Positions 48,465-59,705 of a stretch of DNA of 64,000 nt are shown here, one piece after another. Where the stretch lies: contig JAUKNK010000056.1 of assembly GCA_030765055.1 (NCBI GenBank), positions 944,001 through 1,008,000 on the forward strand, given 5' to 3'. Position numbers and translations under genes: made by a program. How positions within the stretch are numbered: the stretch's first letter is position 1; every line of letters begins with the position of its first letter. Under the pieces are notes generated by a model. The model ran no database searches and was not told the origin of the DNA. It saw nothing but the letters and a program-made list of their open reading frames with translations. The stretch is from Mantis religiosa. Its lineage: Eukaryota > Arthropoda > Insecta > Mantodea > Mantidae.

Positions 48465-48965
48465 CGCCCTGTAGGTAGCACGCCTGTCTTACATTCAAGA
48501 CGTCCAGGGTTTAAACCTCGGTCAAGGAATGAGTTATCCGGAAGCTCTGTGTTCCCTGGGCTCATTAACGCATCATTTCATTAATCGTCCGATATTACTT
48601 AACGCTGTACATTTTGTCTTATCCTGAAATGTGAATGTCGGGTAACTCTAAGCTTTATGTACACTGGGCTCATTTGAACATCATTTCATTCATTGTTTGA
48701 TATGACATAACGTTGAAAGTTTTCCCTTATACTGAAAGATGAATGTCTGTTACCTCTAAGCTCCATCTACTCTGTACTTATTTGGACATCATGATATGAC
48801 TCAATATTGGAGGTTTTACCTTATCCTGAAAGATGAATGTGTGGTTACTCCAAGCTCTATAGTCCATGGGCTCATTTTATCATCATTGCATGCGTCGTTC
48901 GACACGACTTAAATTAAAGGTTTACCCTTATCTTGAAATATAAATTCAGGTAACTTGTTTGTGTA
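48465..48965 (+). repeat. SINE whose tail became a minisatellite of about 100 bp
   Basis: The head has GTAGGTAGCACGCCTG (A-box side) and a palindromic GGTTTAAACC (48508-48517, B-box position). The SINE tail (ccctgggctcattaacgcat onward) then recurs in about four diverged units: the gaatgt landmark falls at 48633, 48741, 48835 and a degraded one at 48941, periods of about 94-108 bp. The unit matches the 3' half of the SINE at 41913-42018. Confidence 0.75.
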
Positions 48966-49244
48966 TGTGTGGGTTTATTTGAACAGTGTGTAATAAAACA
49001 GTCATTGCTGCGAATATCTCACTCGGTTACCTTGAAGCAGACAGTAGAATAATGTTTTTGTACTATTAATGTGTGGGAGAATGGATGAATATATTTAGAC
49101 GAATGTAAAAGATCGGTAGTAATGTTATTTGTGAATTGAATTACTCATTTGTTCGATAGCCATAGAATTTTTAAGTAAGCATGGCTAAGTTTAGTGTCAT
49201 TTTGTTTTAATTTATTTGCTAGCATGCTCCAATACTTAAGTATA
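48966..49244. other. Spacer, no gene seen
   Basis: Nothing recognised. Confidence 0.45.
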
Positions 49245-49418
49245 CTGTATGCCGCTGATGATAGGAAAGGCTGGTGATAGGAAAGACGATAATGGAGCAA
49301 TTATATAACGGAAACTGGAGATCCTTGAGAAAACCAGTCACTGCACCACAAATTCCACAACCGATCGTCTGGGATCGAACCGGGTGCTTTTGGTGACAGT
49401 CAAGTTGTCTAACCGTAG
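49245..49418 (-). repeat. tRNA-derived SINE, minus strand
   Basis: The minus-strand B-box-like CGGTTCGATCCCAG lies at about 49369-49382. Its body (ctccattatcgtctttccta...) resembles the copy at 40583-40800. It lies about 190 bp upstream of the PA28-like ORF. Confidence 0.65.
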
Positions 49419-49609
49419 ATTAGAGAATAGTTTGATGCTCTGTGGTTTAGAGTAATTCCGTTGCCTTACAGAATTCTCATAGCGTTCTTCATAAAATAAA
49501 TATTCTGACAAGTGACAGTTGTTACTAAGGCTACAGAGAAACCACGAAATTATATAAATGGTGGAAGTTAAATTAAAGTTCAGCAAAATTTGTAGGGTAA
49601 TATTTCAGT

Positions 49610-50146
49610 ATGTGTGCGGCAAGAGATGAAGACCTAAATTCACAGGGTGAGGAGCTAGTGTTCAAAACAATCCCACTCAAAATGATGGAGATTGATGTAA
49701 TAATAATAAAATTAAAAACCCTAAGAGAGGGTAATGGCATATATATAAGCGACGAAATAACAAACTGGGTGAACATTATAAATCCTTTAGTGATCGAAAT
49801 GTTACACAATACATCTATCATAAGTGTTTGGATAGATCTTGTGACTTCCGAAGTGGAAAATAAGGAACTAGCAGAGACAACCCGGAATAATGTAGTAGAC
49901 GAAATTATTAAGGCAGAATCCCAAGTTGTAAAAAAATTGGACGATTATAACGAATGTTTTTTCGCAAGAACTAAATTATTTCGCGATGCCGTAGAGGAGT
50001 CCCAACATTTTCGGCAGAAATTGCAAGAACTGGAAGAAAACATTTTTAACTGTGTGCTGCGGAACCTTCGTGATATTTTAAAAGTTTATCATACTCTCCA
50101 TCTGATGATAGATAAATATCTGAAGACAGTTAGAAGTCAAGATTAA
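49610..50146 (+). CDS. Divergent PA28/REG-like proteasome activator subunit, intact ORF
   Basis: 178 residues, intact. PA28 proteins form heptameric rings that dock on the 20S proteasome and open its gate; the gamma type is nuclear in animals. Residues 13-30 (GEELVFKTIPLKMMEID) match the EAEDLV...FPKKLLELD region of helix 1. Residues 58-175 align almost gap-free with the C-terminal PA28 helices: VWIDL with the shared Trp, the activation-loop region (SEVENKELAE), FARTKL for the usual TRAKL, and YHTLHLMIDK for YVTLHDMILK. The long linker with the gamma-type localisation signal is missing, and the loop (DGNNFG in gamma) is replaced and shorter. ATG 49610 follows an in-frame TAA 12 bp upstream, but a possible acceptor (tatttcag, ending 49608) could instead join an upstream exon supplying the missing start of helix 1. 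Could be a paralogue or a degenerate retrocopy. Confidence 0.78.
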   Translation: MCAARDEDLNSQGEELVFKTIPLKMMEIDVIIIKLKTLREGNGIYISDEITNWVNIINPLVIEMLHNTSIISVWIDLVTSEVENKELAETTRNNVVDEIIKAESQVVKKLDDYNECFFARTKLFRDAVEESQHFRQKLQELEENIFNCVLRNLRDILKVYHTLHLMIDKYLKTVRSQD

Positions 50147-50397
50147 TTAAAATTATTGGATAAGTGTCACAACTAACGACAAACCCAAATGTGGAGGCAA
50201 CATGAATATAAATGCAGGTAATTGAAAACATTATATATTTGAATTGCTAGTTAGAATTTTTCTAGATTTTCAGTTAAATGACCAACAAGGACTTTGAACT
50301 ACATAAGATCTAATTATTTGTAACAAAGCTTTTCTTATCCTTTAAGGAAATTTTCATCAATTTCCTTAAAAAGTAAGTCAGGTTCACTATCCAATAA
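50147..50397. other. 3' flank of PA28-like ORF
   Basis: A/T-rich. No canonical polyadenylation signal stands out close to the stop. Confidence 0.4.
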
Positions 50398-51035
50398 TTA
50401 TATTTTATGAAGTATTTGTTGCTTTACTGTTGCTAGCTTCTATTTTAAACACATTTCTAACTGAATTTTGCTCTTCAAGTTTTGTTAATTTAGGTCCATT
50501 TTTCTCATAATACTCTGCAACTATGATTCAAGAACTGATGTTTTTATTGTTAAATATATTGATATTAAATTGGACATAAAAGCTACAATTTTACAGGACT
50601 TTTTACCTCATTTCAGCAATCTTAATGGATTGATTCCTGCTTAAACCCAAAATTATGAAATTGTATCCTGCTGAATAGGAAAAACTTCAGATTTGCGGTC
50701 CATTCTTCTCTTCTGAGGTATGTACTGGATTCAGTTGAAAAAATTTAAAAGAGTATTAGACAATATTTATAATCCATAACTTAGTTAAAAAGTGAAGAAT
50801 CGAATTTACATATCCAAAATATGCACATTTAAAAGCATTAGGGCAGCGTGTGAAACCATATGACAGCATAGCTATGTTACATAGAAATATTACACTTCAG
50901 GTATTTTAAGAGAACATCTGCTTCTTGTTTTGCCATTAGGGAATGAAAAGATGGAAACCGTGGCACTTGATTTCATGGTTGCATTATAATAAAATATATA
51001 GCAGGGCATGCAGCACTTTCTAGATATGTAAAATT
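50398..51035. repeat. Dispersed repeat R, copy 1
   Basis: It aligns from ttttatgaagtatttgttgc to the caggcatgcagcac region near 51010 with 60315-60935, and its second half with 59373-59705. The shared landmark cttctcttctgaggta is at about 50708. The copies are strongly diverged. No coding potential conserved among copies was found. Confidence 0.72.
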
Positions 51036-53104
51036 TATTTAAGGATATGTAGGACTGAAATTTCATGAACAATATAAAAAAACACTTCTTCCTTTTTTTA
51101 GTCTATAAAATGGTGTGAGCCTTCCTGAATCCAAATAATGCTCTAATAGCCCCCGCAAGCTATTTTAAATGCTTTAATCTAGTTTGAAAGTTACATTAAT
51201 GCTAGCGTTAGCAATGAATTCTAATTCTTTATCCTTGTTTTCTTGCTATTGAACAGTTCAGCACTTTTTATCATTTAAAATGCTCCTTTATTCGCAATTT
51301 TTGTGTTAGAATAATCAAACTTGCTACACACACTCATACAGATACAGTGAAAGGAAATTGACCTGGGTTTCATTGTGAGATGCATTTAAGCTCACCTTCT
51401 TTACTTCAAAACACAAAAGTTTCAAATTTTGGGCATAAAGGCCATATTCATAGCTTTAAAAATTACTAGAGCCTAAAGATGTTGAGACACAGAGAAACTT
51501 AGGGAAAATTAAAATAAAATGGATGCATTGGGAAACTGTTGTTAAAATATTTTGTCGCAAGGAAAGTTTTACGTGATGTAAACAAAAATAAATACATTTG
51601 TCCCAAACTATCAAAACGAAATTGACAAAACTTGGGCTGTAGCACATTTGCACTAAGTTACATCTGTGGTATAAATCTTAAAAAGCTAGCGTTATTAATT
51701 CAGAATTTAAAATTTTCAGCCGATGTTTTCAACAGATCTCCACTAAAACCAGCATTTCATAACAAAACTTACCAATTTTTAAACTTAAAGCTGGTGTGTT
51801 GCATACTTACGCCAAAATTCATTAAGTATACCTGTGGAGAACAAATTAATGCTTTTGAATGGATTAGTCTCCAAATTTTAGTTGTTAATTTCAAATGAAG
51901 TTGCAACCAAAACTTGTCATTTACTCAAAAAGTGCAACTTCTTTGCTTCTGTTTATCATAAAACTCTTAGTAAAGGACCCAGTTATAAATGGTTCAGACT
52001 TTTCAACTTGTTACCTGAAGAATTATAAATAGCAAAGCGTATAATTTTTTGAATATTTAATTCTACATCCATTGTATAAACTGGAGGGATTAGGATCTAC
52101 CTAAAGGAACTGCAATTACTGTATTTCTCCAAGAGATTACTGTCATATATCATTCCTTGTTTTACAATTTTGACAATGCTATTGTACACATGGCAGTAAA
52201 TTGCTAGTCTTGTTTCAATATTTTTGTACAATGCTAAAAGCTTATTATTAAACTCAATGGCATTTTTAGACCACACATAAGAAATTTTAATTCAAAGTAA
52301 AAACTAGAGGAATTATCTAATTAAAGCAATTATAATGACTTTATCTCTCAAGGAGATGACTGTTTATATCAAATTGTTAACATGCCACTAAGTTGCTAAT
52401 CCTATTTTTTGCCTTATAATCCGGACAATGCCAAAAACATGTATTTCAAGTTTGTTGGCAATAAAGCTCAAAATGAATTCAACCCAGAAAGAGAAAAATC
52501 AACATGTTTAGCAAAACCTATATACTTTTATTTGACAGATTCATAATAATAATAAAAGGCATCATAACAGCAAAATTTAAAAGCACACATATCTACATTT
52601 CGTAGCACATAAGCTAGGGAGGGGAACACATCTTATAAAAAATGATATAACTTGTAGTTTATCAACATTTATTTCACATAGATAAATTAGTCTGCATATA
52701 ACATATTCTACAAAATATGTTTTACAAAATTTATTTTGTAATCCATAAAATAAGTAAAGTTATTTTAAACAGCAAGCCTGCACCGGATATTATGTTTTTG
52801 CGAAGGTTCTTAAAATAGTGTGTTTAGCAATGGCTTGAGACAAAAACATTAACAATAACTGAATTTATTTTCCATTCTCAATACACACTGTTTACTTCTT
52901 TCCTTGAAATACTTCAAGTTTTCACTTTTTATTTGTCTGTTGTATGTGTACCAAACTATCATTTTTATGTTTTATATAGTTATTTATAAGTATATTTGAA
53001 ATTGTGAATCAAATTAATTTCTCTTATATCTGATAAAGGTTTCCCACAATGGCAATAATCCAGACCAAAAAATGAAGGATCAATATCTGAAGAAACAAGC
53101 TGTC
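51036..53104. other. AT-rich spacer, no gene recognised
   Basis: Short ORFs (51456-51653, 51632-51898) show no domain. Nothing else stands out. Confidence 0.5.
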
Positions 53105-54139
53105 TTAAAACTTGTAAAAACAGTTGTTTATGATTTCGCACTTCAAAAAAGCTGCTTCAAATTTTTCTGAAATAAGAGCAGACATGATGCTCCAAGCTAA
53201 CTGACTTACTCTAACAACATTAGAGGAGGGAGCTGTTAAACCACCATTGTTGAGTATGTCAAAATACAGACTGTTGCAGGATTCTGATGTTATCATTGAT
53301 ACACAGTGCTTACAGGATACTTTCTGTTCAATTTTCTAAGCAACGTACCCACAAATGATTTACCTTCTAAAAATGTCAAGCATTGCTTCAACCTTACTAA
53401 AGAATCCTCATTTGAATTTTCATTCATGCTGTCTATGCTAACATACCTTAGTAAAATATTCTCCAGTTGCGACCATCTGGTAAGTTTTAATGATGATGGT
53501 AGAATCCATTTCAATTCACTTGTACTTACAATATAGTTGCCCACACAAATTTGGATACTAAGTGTGTCATCTACTGTTACACTTTTAACAACTTTAGGTA
53601 ATGCCTTGAAAACACATTTGATAGAAGCACACAAAATCACAGAAAACAACCTTTTGCAATTTGTTCAGATTCCTTTCTTTATTTTCATACCTTTCACATA
53701 AGTCACTAAAGCCACTTATCACATCATCAGCCAACCACTGTTCATTTTTTCTTTGAAGTTCCTCATCTGCCTTTCGCCTTCTATCGTCTGGATTAGTTCG
53801 AGCAATGCCACTGTAGCTGCCAGCTGGTTTGGTTAAATACTTTGTTAGATTGGGGAACAAACAAGGCACAGCAGTATCTTTCAGATTTGGACCAGCACGA
53901 GGAAATGTAATTTCATTGCCTTCAGCATCTTTATACACATCACATTTTATCACATCTGTTTCAAAGTGATTGATGCACACAACCGATCATTTAGATGGAT
54001 TCCAGTTCATCCTAGGAATACATGTTACCCATTTAGCGTGCATTTCGGGGTCTGAAGGAAATCTGAATACAGTAACATAACCTCCTTTACTGGATTCGTA
54101 ATTGCTACTGCATTCAGGAACACAGCACTTATCAGGCAT
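53105..54139 (-). pseudogene. THAP-domain, P-element-transposase-like gene, broken
   Basis: ATG at 54139 directly follows a good acceptor (tgtattcttttcag on the minus strand). The protein opens with a THAP zinc-finger pattern: MPDKCCVPECSSNY (C2), VFRFPSDPEMHAKWV, IPRMNWNPSK, then a TGA (53989-53987) in place of a sense codon, then SVVCINHFE (the CH pair). A Lys/Glu-rich coiled-coil-like part follows (to about 53650). Then the frame changes: 53649-53293 has LSIQICVGNYIVSTSELKWILP and LTRWSQLENILLRYV, and 53296-53105 has NNGGLTAPSSNVVRVSQ. This order resembles THAP-bearing P-element-type proteins. Some frame changes might be introns, but the TGA inside the THAP motif argues for a pseudogene. 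DNA binding through the THAP finger would be its original role. Confidence 0.66.
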
Positions 54140-54524
54140 CTGAAAAGAATACAGGTATCGTTACCATTAGTACTTGAGTAACTGAAAGCATATGAAGCAA
54201 AGGGCTTACCATTTATGTTTGGCATTTGAATGATTTCGTTTGTCATTCTAAACTTACCCTAAAGGGTAGTATCTGAATTATAGTACGAATTATTTTACAA
54301 ACTATCACAGATCTTACCTTAAATCCTCGATTTTATTAGTGTAGTATAAACATGTAACTACATAGAAAATGAGGTAAACGTTTACAGTACCGCACCGCAG
54401 AGAATATTCTAGAAATATTTTAAATTAGCAACTGCAAACTTCGTAAGGCCCGTTAAAATCAAAGTAGAACAAGCCGTCTTCACATTGTTGCCGATTTCAT
54501 ATATTCCGGCCAGCGTAGAGTCGG
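54140..54524. other. 5' flank of the THAP gene
   Basis: It contains the putative intron acceptor before 54139 and, on the minus strand, a GGTAAGT-type donor near 54255, so a short intron of about 110 bp is possible. No upstream coding exon recognised. Confidence 0.4.
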
Positions 54525-54692
54525 CCTTGTCTATGGAGTTAGGTTTTAAATTGAGGTTAGATCACGTTTTTTTATGGATTCAAAATTGCCGGGGCCTAAC
54601 ATAAATTACTCCACTGACTTTATTAGACACAGATGCAAATATATGGAGGTAAGTTTTGTGGTTGAGATTGGGTTATACTATTCATGTATTCC
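54525..54692. repeat. Satellite of about 112 bp, block 1a
   Basis: About one and a half monomers (gttttaaattgaggttag..., attcaaaattgccgg..., acataaattactccac). The block is interrupted at tattcatgtattcc (54679-54692). Confidence 0.85.
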
Positions 54693-55163
54693 TTCAGCTG
54701 CCAAAGTGCGGGCGCTGCGGACCCCTAGCACTCGTGGTACCTCTGACGTTGCTAGAGGAACCTCGGGCCGAACATGCCGAGCCCCTGCCGAATGGGAGCT
54801 GTTCGGATTGGGTTGGACTCGAGGGGGCAGTGTGTTCCCGTCACCCACGGGCAATTGGGTACCTCTGGCCAGGCCATCGGCCGCCCGGAGGCGGTAGAAG
54901 GTTGCCTCGTAAGTCCCGGGAACTAGACTGCAGAGCTAGTAGCTGGTGAGCTAGACACTGGCGGCCCTACCAAGATTTTTTGGTAGTTGGTTCATTAAGG
55001 ACCGGCGCGTAAGTGGCGCATTCCACTACCATCCTTCCTGCCGTGTGCAGGCGGGGAGGGGGGCAGTTTATAAAATAGGTACTGTCCTATGGTAAATAGA
55101 CCCGAGAGGCCCGGGTTCAGGTAATACGGGGCCTGGACTAATAGGAATAGATCCTCACGTTAA
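54693..55163. mobile_element. 471-bp GC-rich insert with a 14-bp target duplication
   Basis: tattcatgtattcc occurs immediately before (54679-54692) and at the end (55164-55177), so the satellite was duplicated on insertion. A 14-bp duplication fits target-primed retrotransposition (SINE or truncated LINE). The insert is far more GC-rich than its surroundings (runs such as gccgcccggaggcggtag). I see no tRNA boxes, no long A tail and no RT motif, so its class is open. Overlapping ORFs at 54574-54949 are by-products of the GC content. Confidence 0.72.
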
Positions 55164-55800
55164 TATTCATGTATTCCAAATTGCCAGGTCATAACATAAA
55201 TTACTACACTGACTTTAGTGGACACAGATGCAAATCTATGGAGGTAGTTTTGAAGTTGAGTTTACTACACGTTTTTGATGCATTCAAAATTGCCAGGTGA
55301 TAACATAATTTACTCCACTCACTTTATTAAACACAGGTGCAAATTTATTGAGCTAGGTTTACAGGTTGAGATTAGGTCACGCTTTACATGTATTCCAAAA
55401 GGCCAGGCCATAACGTAAATAACTATACAGACTTTTTAAAACGCAGATGCAAATCTATTTCGCTAGGTTTTGAAGTTGAGATTAGGTCACGTTTTGCATG
55501 TATTCAAGATTGCCAGGTTCCAATATAAATTACTGCACAGACTTTTTTAAAAGCAGATGCATATCTATAGACTAGGTTTTAAAGTTGAGCTTAGGTCAAA
55601 ATTTCCATGTATCGCTTCAAAATTGCCAGCTCACATCATAAGTTACTCCACAGGCTTTATTAAACACAAATGCAAGTCTATGGAGCTGGCTTTTTAAGCT
55701 GAGGTTAGGTGACGTTTTTCATGTATTCAAAATTGTCAGATCATAACATAAATTACTCCACAGACTTTATTAAACACCAATGCAGCTTTAGCTTCTCTAA
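55164..55800. repeat. Satellite of about 112 bp, block 1b
   Basis: About five and a half diverged monomers; the gaagttgag-like landmark falls near 55260, 55367, 55480, 55589 and 55703, spacings of about 107-114 bp. Continues block 1a after the insert. Confidence 0.9.
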
Positions 55801-56346
55801 ATGAATTCATTAACAGGTTTCAAAGAGAAGTATATAGCTCTGTACCTACATCTTAGGGTTTCTTGGTAAAAGGTTTTATACGAATATCACGGCATATAAA
55901 TTCCAGAGGACAACGGTTTATGTCAACATGTATGTGCGAACCCTGAAAACCACAGAGGTTAAGGGATGGCCATAAATAAGGGTTCAATTATTTTCTGATC
56001 AAGTACCTTTTTTGGTGTAAAGCGATTTGCTCAGAAATAACTACTGATGTTGCTATCCCTTCCTGTTTAACTCACCTATCAAGATAAATCACTATATTTA
56101 TGTAATAAAATGCGATTTCCTGAGGAATAGATATTCACAAGCTAGAAGGCATAGATCCGACATTCTGTACCATCCAAAGGCTCGAGAACTACTTCCCAAT
56201 TTCCTGGCAGATGCCATTTCCTATCTCCAGTCGTTTCAAAACAAAATAAGTGTTGCCAATATAAGAATAAAGAATACATCCAATTACTGACATATATCAT
56301 ACCAAAGCATAGGATGCTTAAGATATTTAGGAACGAGTGTTTACAT
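55801..56346. other. Spacer, no gene seen
   Basis: Nothing recognised. Confidence 0.5.
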
Positions 56347-56808
56347 TGTGGCTTTGTGGGTTCGTAGAATTAAAAGTCAAATTTGCCGAAATTCTAAATG
56401 TTCTTTAATTCCGTAGAAATACACTGTTCAATTCTCACGTAACAACATTACATCACATATACAACACAATCGTCCAAGTTCGATGACAATAACAAACAGG
56501 GATATCATCATTTTACAACATCAACTCTCGTTATAACAGTTCACTGCTGATTGCTACTACTACTCTTGACGAGACCTCGCCTCCTTAAATATCTCACTGA
56601 TAATTTCTAGACTATTCTAAAATAATCCAGAAACCGAATAATCTCTATCAGTCAAGAAGTCACCAGAAATTTCCATTTAGCTCAGTTTGTTTCGGAGAAC
56701 TTTATCTGCGTGCTATATTTATCTGCCGGCTCTTTGTTTCCATACTGCCCGAAGATCAGTTACTTTGTGTAAACAAGTAGCGCAATCGTTGATAACGGTT
56801 GCGCGACA
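56347..56808 (-). repeat. 3' LTR of gypsy copy C
   Basis: 462 bp, TGTGGCTTTGTGGGTTCG...GCGCGACA. The ends are conserved with copies A and B but the middle is very different. The conserved polypurine tract region (ctgctccctcctca) follows at 56809. Confidence 0.82.
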
Positions 56809-59372
56809 CTGCTCCCTCCTCAAGGCTGGCCGTCCCGAACAGTAACATCCTAGCGGGCCAGACGATCCAGGTGCAAAACCTACATCTTCCCTCGGGGCAC
56901 CTTCTGGATGCGGTAGACCACACCGTTGATCCTATTTACCACACAGTACGGTCCTTGCCGCGGCTGTTGAAGTTTCGGGCATCTTCCCTTGGGCCGGGTA
57001 GGGCAGTGCAACCATACCAGATCACCCTGTTGGAACCCTTGGCAGTTGGCTTGCCTGTCGTATCGGGTCATCATGCGGTCACTCGCATTCTAGATGTTTT
57101 GACGGCCATCTCATTCATATGGTGTAGGGGTCCACCAGGTTCTCCACATACTCGGTAGCTGGCTGTTTTGCGTACGGGGGGCTTAGCAAAGCCAGATCAC
57201 AGGGAAGGCGTAACTCTGGGCCGAACATTAAACTGGCTGGCGTCATCCCAGTGGTTTAGTGTGTTGACGAGCGGTAGGCCAGCTAGAACAGTGGCACCTT
57301 GATATCCCAGTCTCACTGTTGGCTGGCCTAGACCTTCCTTAGGTGTTCTTCTGAGGTCTTGATGTAACATACGACCATGCCATCGGACTGGGGATGTAGA
57401 GGTGTTGTGCGGGTCTTGTTAACCCCAAGCCTTTCTAGTGCCTCCTTCATTAGTTTGCACTCAAATTTGGTAGCCTGGTCACTGTGGAACTCTAACGACA
57501 CCCCAAATCGGCAGAACACTTGCTCAAGGAGGCAGTCTGTGATTGCCTTTGGCTCCTGATTCGGGATGGCATACTTCTCTGGCCACTTGTTTTAGTAGTC
57601 CACGATCACCATCAGGTACTTGCTGCCACGGTCGGACACTGGGAATGGTCCAGCTATGTCGACGGTGATCCTTCCAACTGGCGCTCCAACGTTATACTGC
57701 TGCATGCGAACCCGGCTCTTAGTCTGGGAACCGCGACTAGCCGCGCACACGTGACACTGACGGCACCATCTCTGAGCGTCTGCTCGGAACCTCAGCCAGT
57801 AGTAACGCTGCCGAAGTTTTACGATCGTATGGTTTGCTCCCAGGTGTCCTCCTGAAGTCCCGGCGTGCACTTCCTCCAAGACTTCCGGTACCTTATTTCG
57901 GGGAAGTACCAACCGTTCTCTTTGCGTTTTCCCATCAGGTGATTCCTTTATCCAGAAGAGCACGCCCGCTCTTGTCTTCAGTGGGTCCCATTGGGCCAAG
58001 TACGACTTGTAGGTGGCGCTCCTCGGTGCCAGGTCCTCCCAGGTTGGCCTTATTCCTGGCTCCACTTCCCTCAAGAGTGGCCCAAAGTCGGCGTCCGCCA
58101 GCTTCTCCCTCTTCAGGCCTGCGCTATCCCAACCATCCGCAGGCATTGCCGTGACCACTCTGAGAGCTGCGGCACGCCTCTTCTCTTCCACTCTTGTGAA
58201 TCGGCCGCACTCCTCTGGGCAGGGTCTTCGGGACATGGTGTCTGTGTTACCGTAGCTCCTCACTCTACGCTGCTCAGAGGTGAAGTCGTACTCCTGCAGC
58301 CTCTGTACCCAGCGTGCTGTCTGGCCGTCCAGCTTTCTAAAGCTCAGTAGCCAGGTTAGGGTGGATTAATCAGTCCTCACATGGATTGCTTGATCGTACA
58401 GGTATTTGTGGAAGTGCAACAAGTACTTTACTATCGCCAGTAACGCTCGTCGTGTGTCGCAGTAATTCTTCTTTGTTACCAGAACTACAAGGGAACACCA
58501 AGGGCTGTCAGACTCTTCAATTACTCCCCTGGAACTCCTGTCCTCCACGAGGTCTCGTACGGCCCCTTGTTTCTTCAACGGAACGCTTCTAGGTGGGTGC
58601 CGAATAGGCCGGGCGTTTCCGGTGTCGATGCGGTGAAGCACTTTGTCCGTGTGGCCGTAGTTTCCAGCCGGGGCCCCACGTGTTGCGTTGGCACCGGCTC
58701 TTGTGGCTTGTCGGTTGCTGTCACGCTCGCCACGGGCATTCACGTCCCCAACTCCGTCCCGGCCTGGATGCCGTTATCGGTGTCTGTTAGGTTGAGCAGC
58801 CTCACTGGTACCTCCTCTCCGCACGGCAACAATGTTCTGCCTACTGGTGGTCCGTGCACAGGCGTCTTCTGGTCCAACATCATGTTCCTCCCCCGCTGGC
58901 CTTCCAGTCGCGCCGTCACCGCCACCTCGCTTCTCGAGTGGAGCACCACTTATTCCTTCAAGGTGACCCTGTAGATTCCAAGGCACTCTTCGGATTGCCG
59001 GAGTATGACCTCTTCTCCGATAAGCCGCAGGACCTTCCTGCCGACATGTACCGTCGCCTTGTGGCTTCTGAGTGCATCATATCCCAGTATAACCTCCTCA
59101 GCCACCTTCGCGACGAACACCCACAGAGGCATAACACTCCGTCCGAAGGTCCACTTTAATAGGGCCTTCTTCTCCACAGGCAAGCTGTCACCCGATGCCG
59201 TCAGAAGCTGTTATGGTCCGCTCGGCTTCCTCGTCGGCAAACTCTTGGCCACGTCAGGTCTGATAATAGTTACGGCTGCCCCGGTGCCCACCAGCACCCG
59301 GCACGTTTTCCCTCTCACCCAACCGCCCGCGATTAGACTGTCATCCATACGCCGGCTGACGGCACGCAGTGC
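56809..59372 (-). pseudogene. Pol remnant of gypsy copy C with RT palm deleted
   Basis: From the right: protease remnant (59372-59190, with GTGAAVTII in place of DTGAAVTII, so the catalytic Asp is lost), linker pieces (59183-58740), then 58743-58366. Within that segment, RT sequence ending VLVTKKN runs straight into RNase H sequence YCDTRRALLAIVK, skipping the catalytic palm; a second deletion lies before YGHTDKVLHRIDTG. The integrase is split (58263-57592, 57519-57328, 57074-56880) by stops and frameshifts. Its motifs include TSGGHLGA, CRQCHVC, VDIAGP and HSDQATKF. Confidence 0.87.
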
Positions 59373-59705
59373 ATATCTTCTCTTCTGAGACACGTATCAA
59401 TTGAATTTAGTTGAAATACTTGAAAAGAATATTAGACAATATTTACAATGTATAGCTTATTTAAAACGCGAAGATTCTAATTTACTTATCCAAATTATTA
59501 TTTACACTTAAACCCATGTAGAGTCATATCACAACTAAGTTACATAGGATACATTACACTTCAGATATTTTAACAGAACATCTGCTTCTTGTTTCGCCAT
59601 TAAGGAATGAACACATGAAAACTGTGTCATTTGATTTCATAAATGCCTTATAATTAAGTATGTGACCAGGCATTCAGCACTGTCTAGACATCTAAAATTT
59701 CTTTA
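59373..59705. repeat. Dispersed repeat R, copy 2 (second half)
   Basis: It starts cttctcttctgagacacgta and follows the second half of the copies at 50398 and 60315, ending before the satellite at 59706. The junction with gypsy copy C is abrupt, with no target duplication visible. Confidence 0.72.

Larger units (their letters stand above)
56347..59372 (-). mobile_element. Ty3/gypsy family 2, copy C (3' part only, internally deleted)
   Basis: The 3' LTR (56347-56808) and the pol end are present; gag, primer site and 5' LTR are missing. The break at about 59372 lies in the protease region (equivalent to about 46020 of copy B) and joins repeat R. It is more diverged from A and B than they are from each other. 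Confidence 0.88.

Noticed and set aside
48540..48960. CRISPR-like array
   Set aside because: Repeats are long, diverged, without spacers, and the DNA is animal.
52500..53000. Polinton/Maverick or other large DNA virus remnants
   Set aside because: No capsid, ATPase, protease or polymerase B motif was found anywhere in the window.
54574..54949. GC-rich overlapping ORFs of 97-107 codons
   Set aside because: They exist only because the 471-bp insert is GC-rich; they cross its boundary and have no domain.
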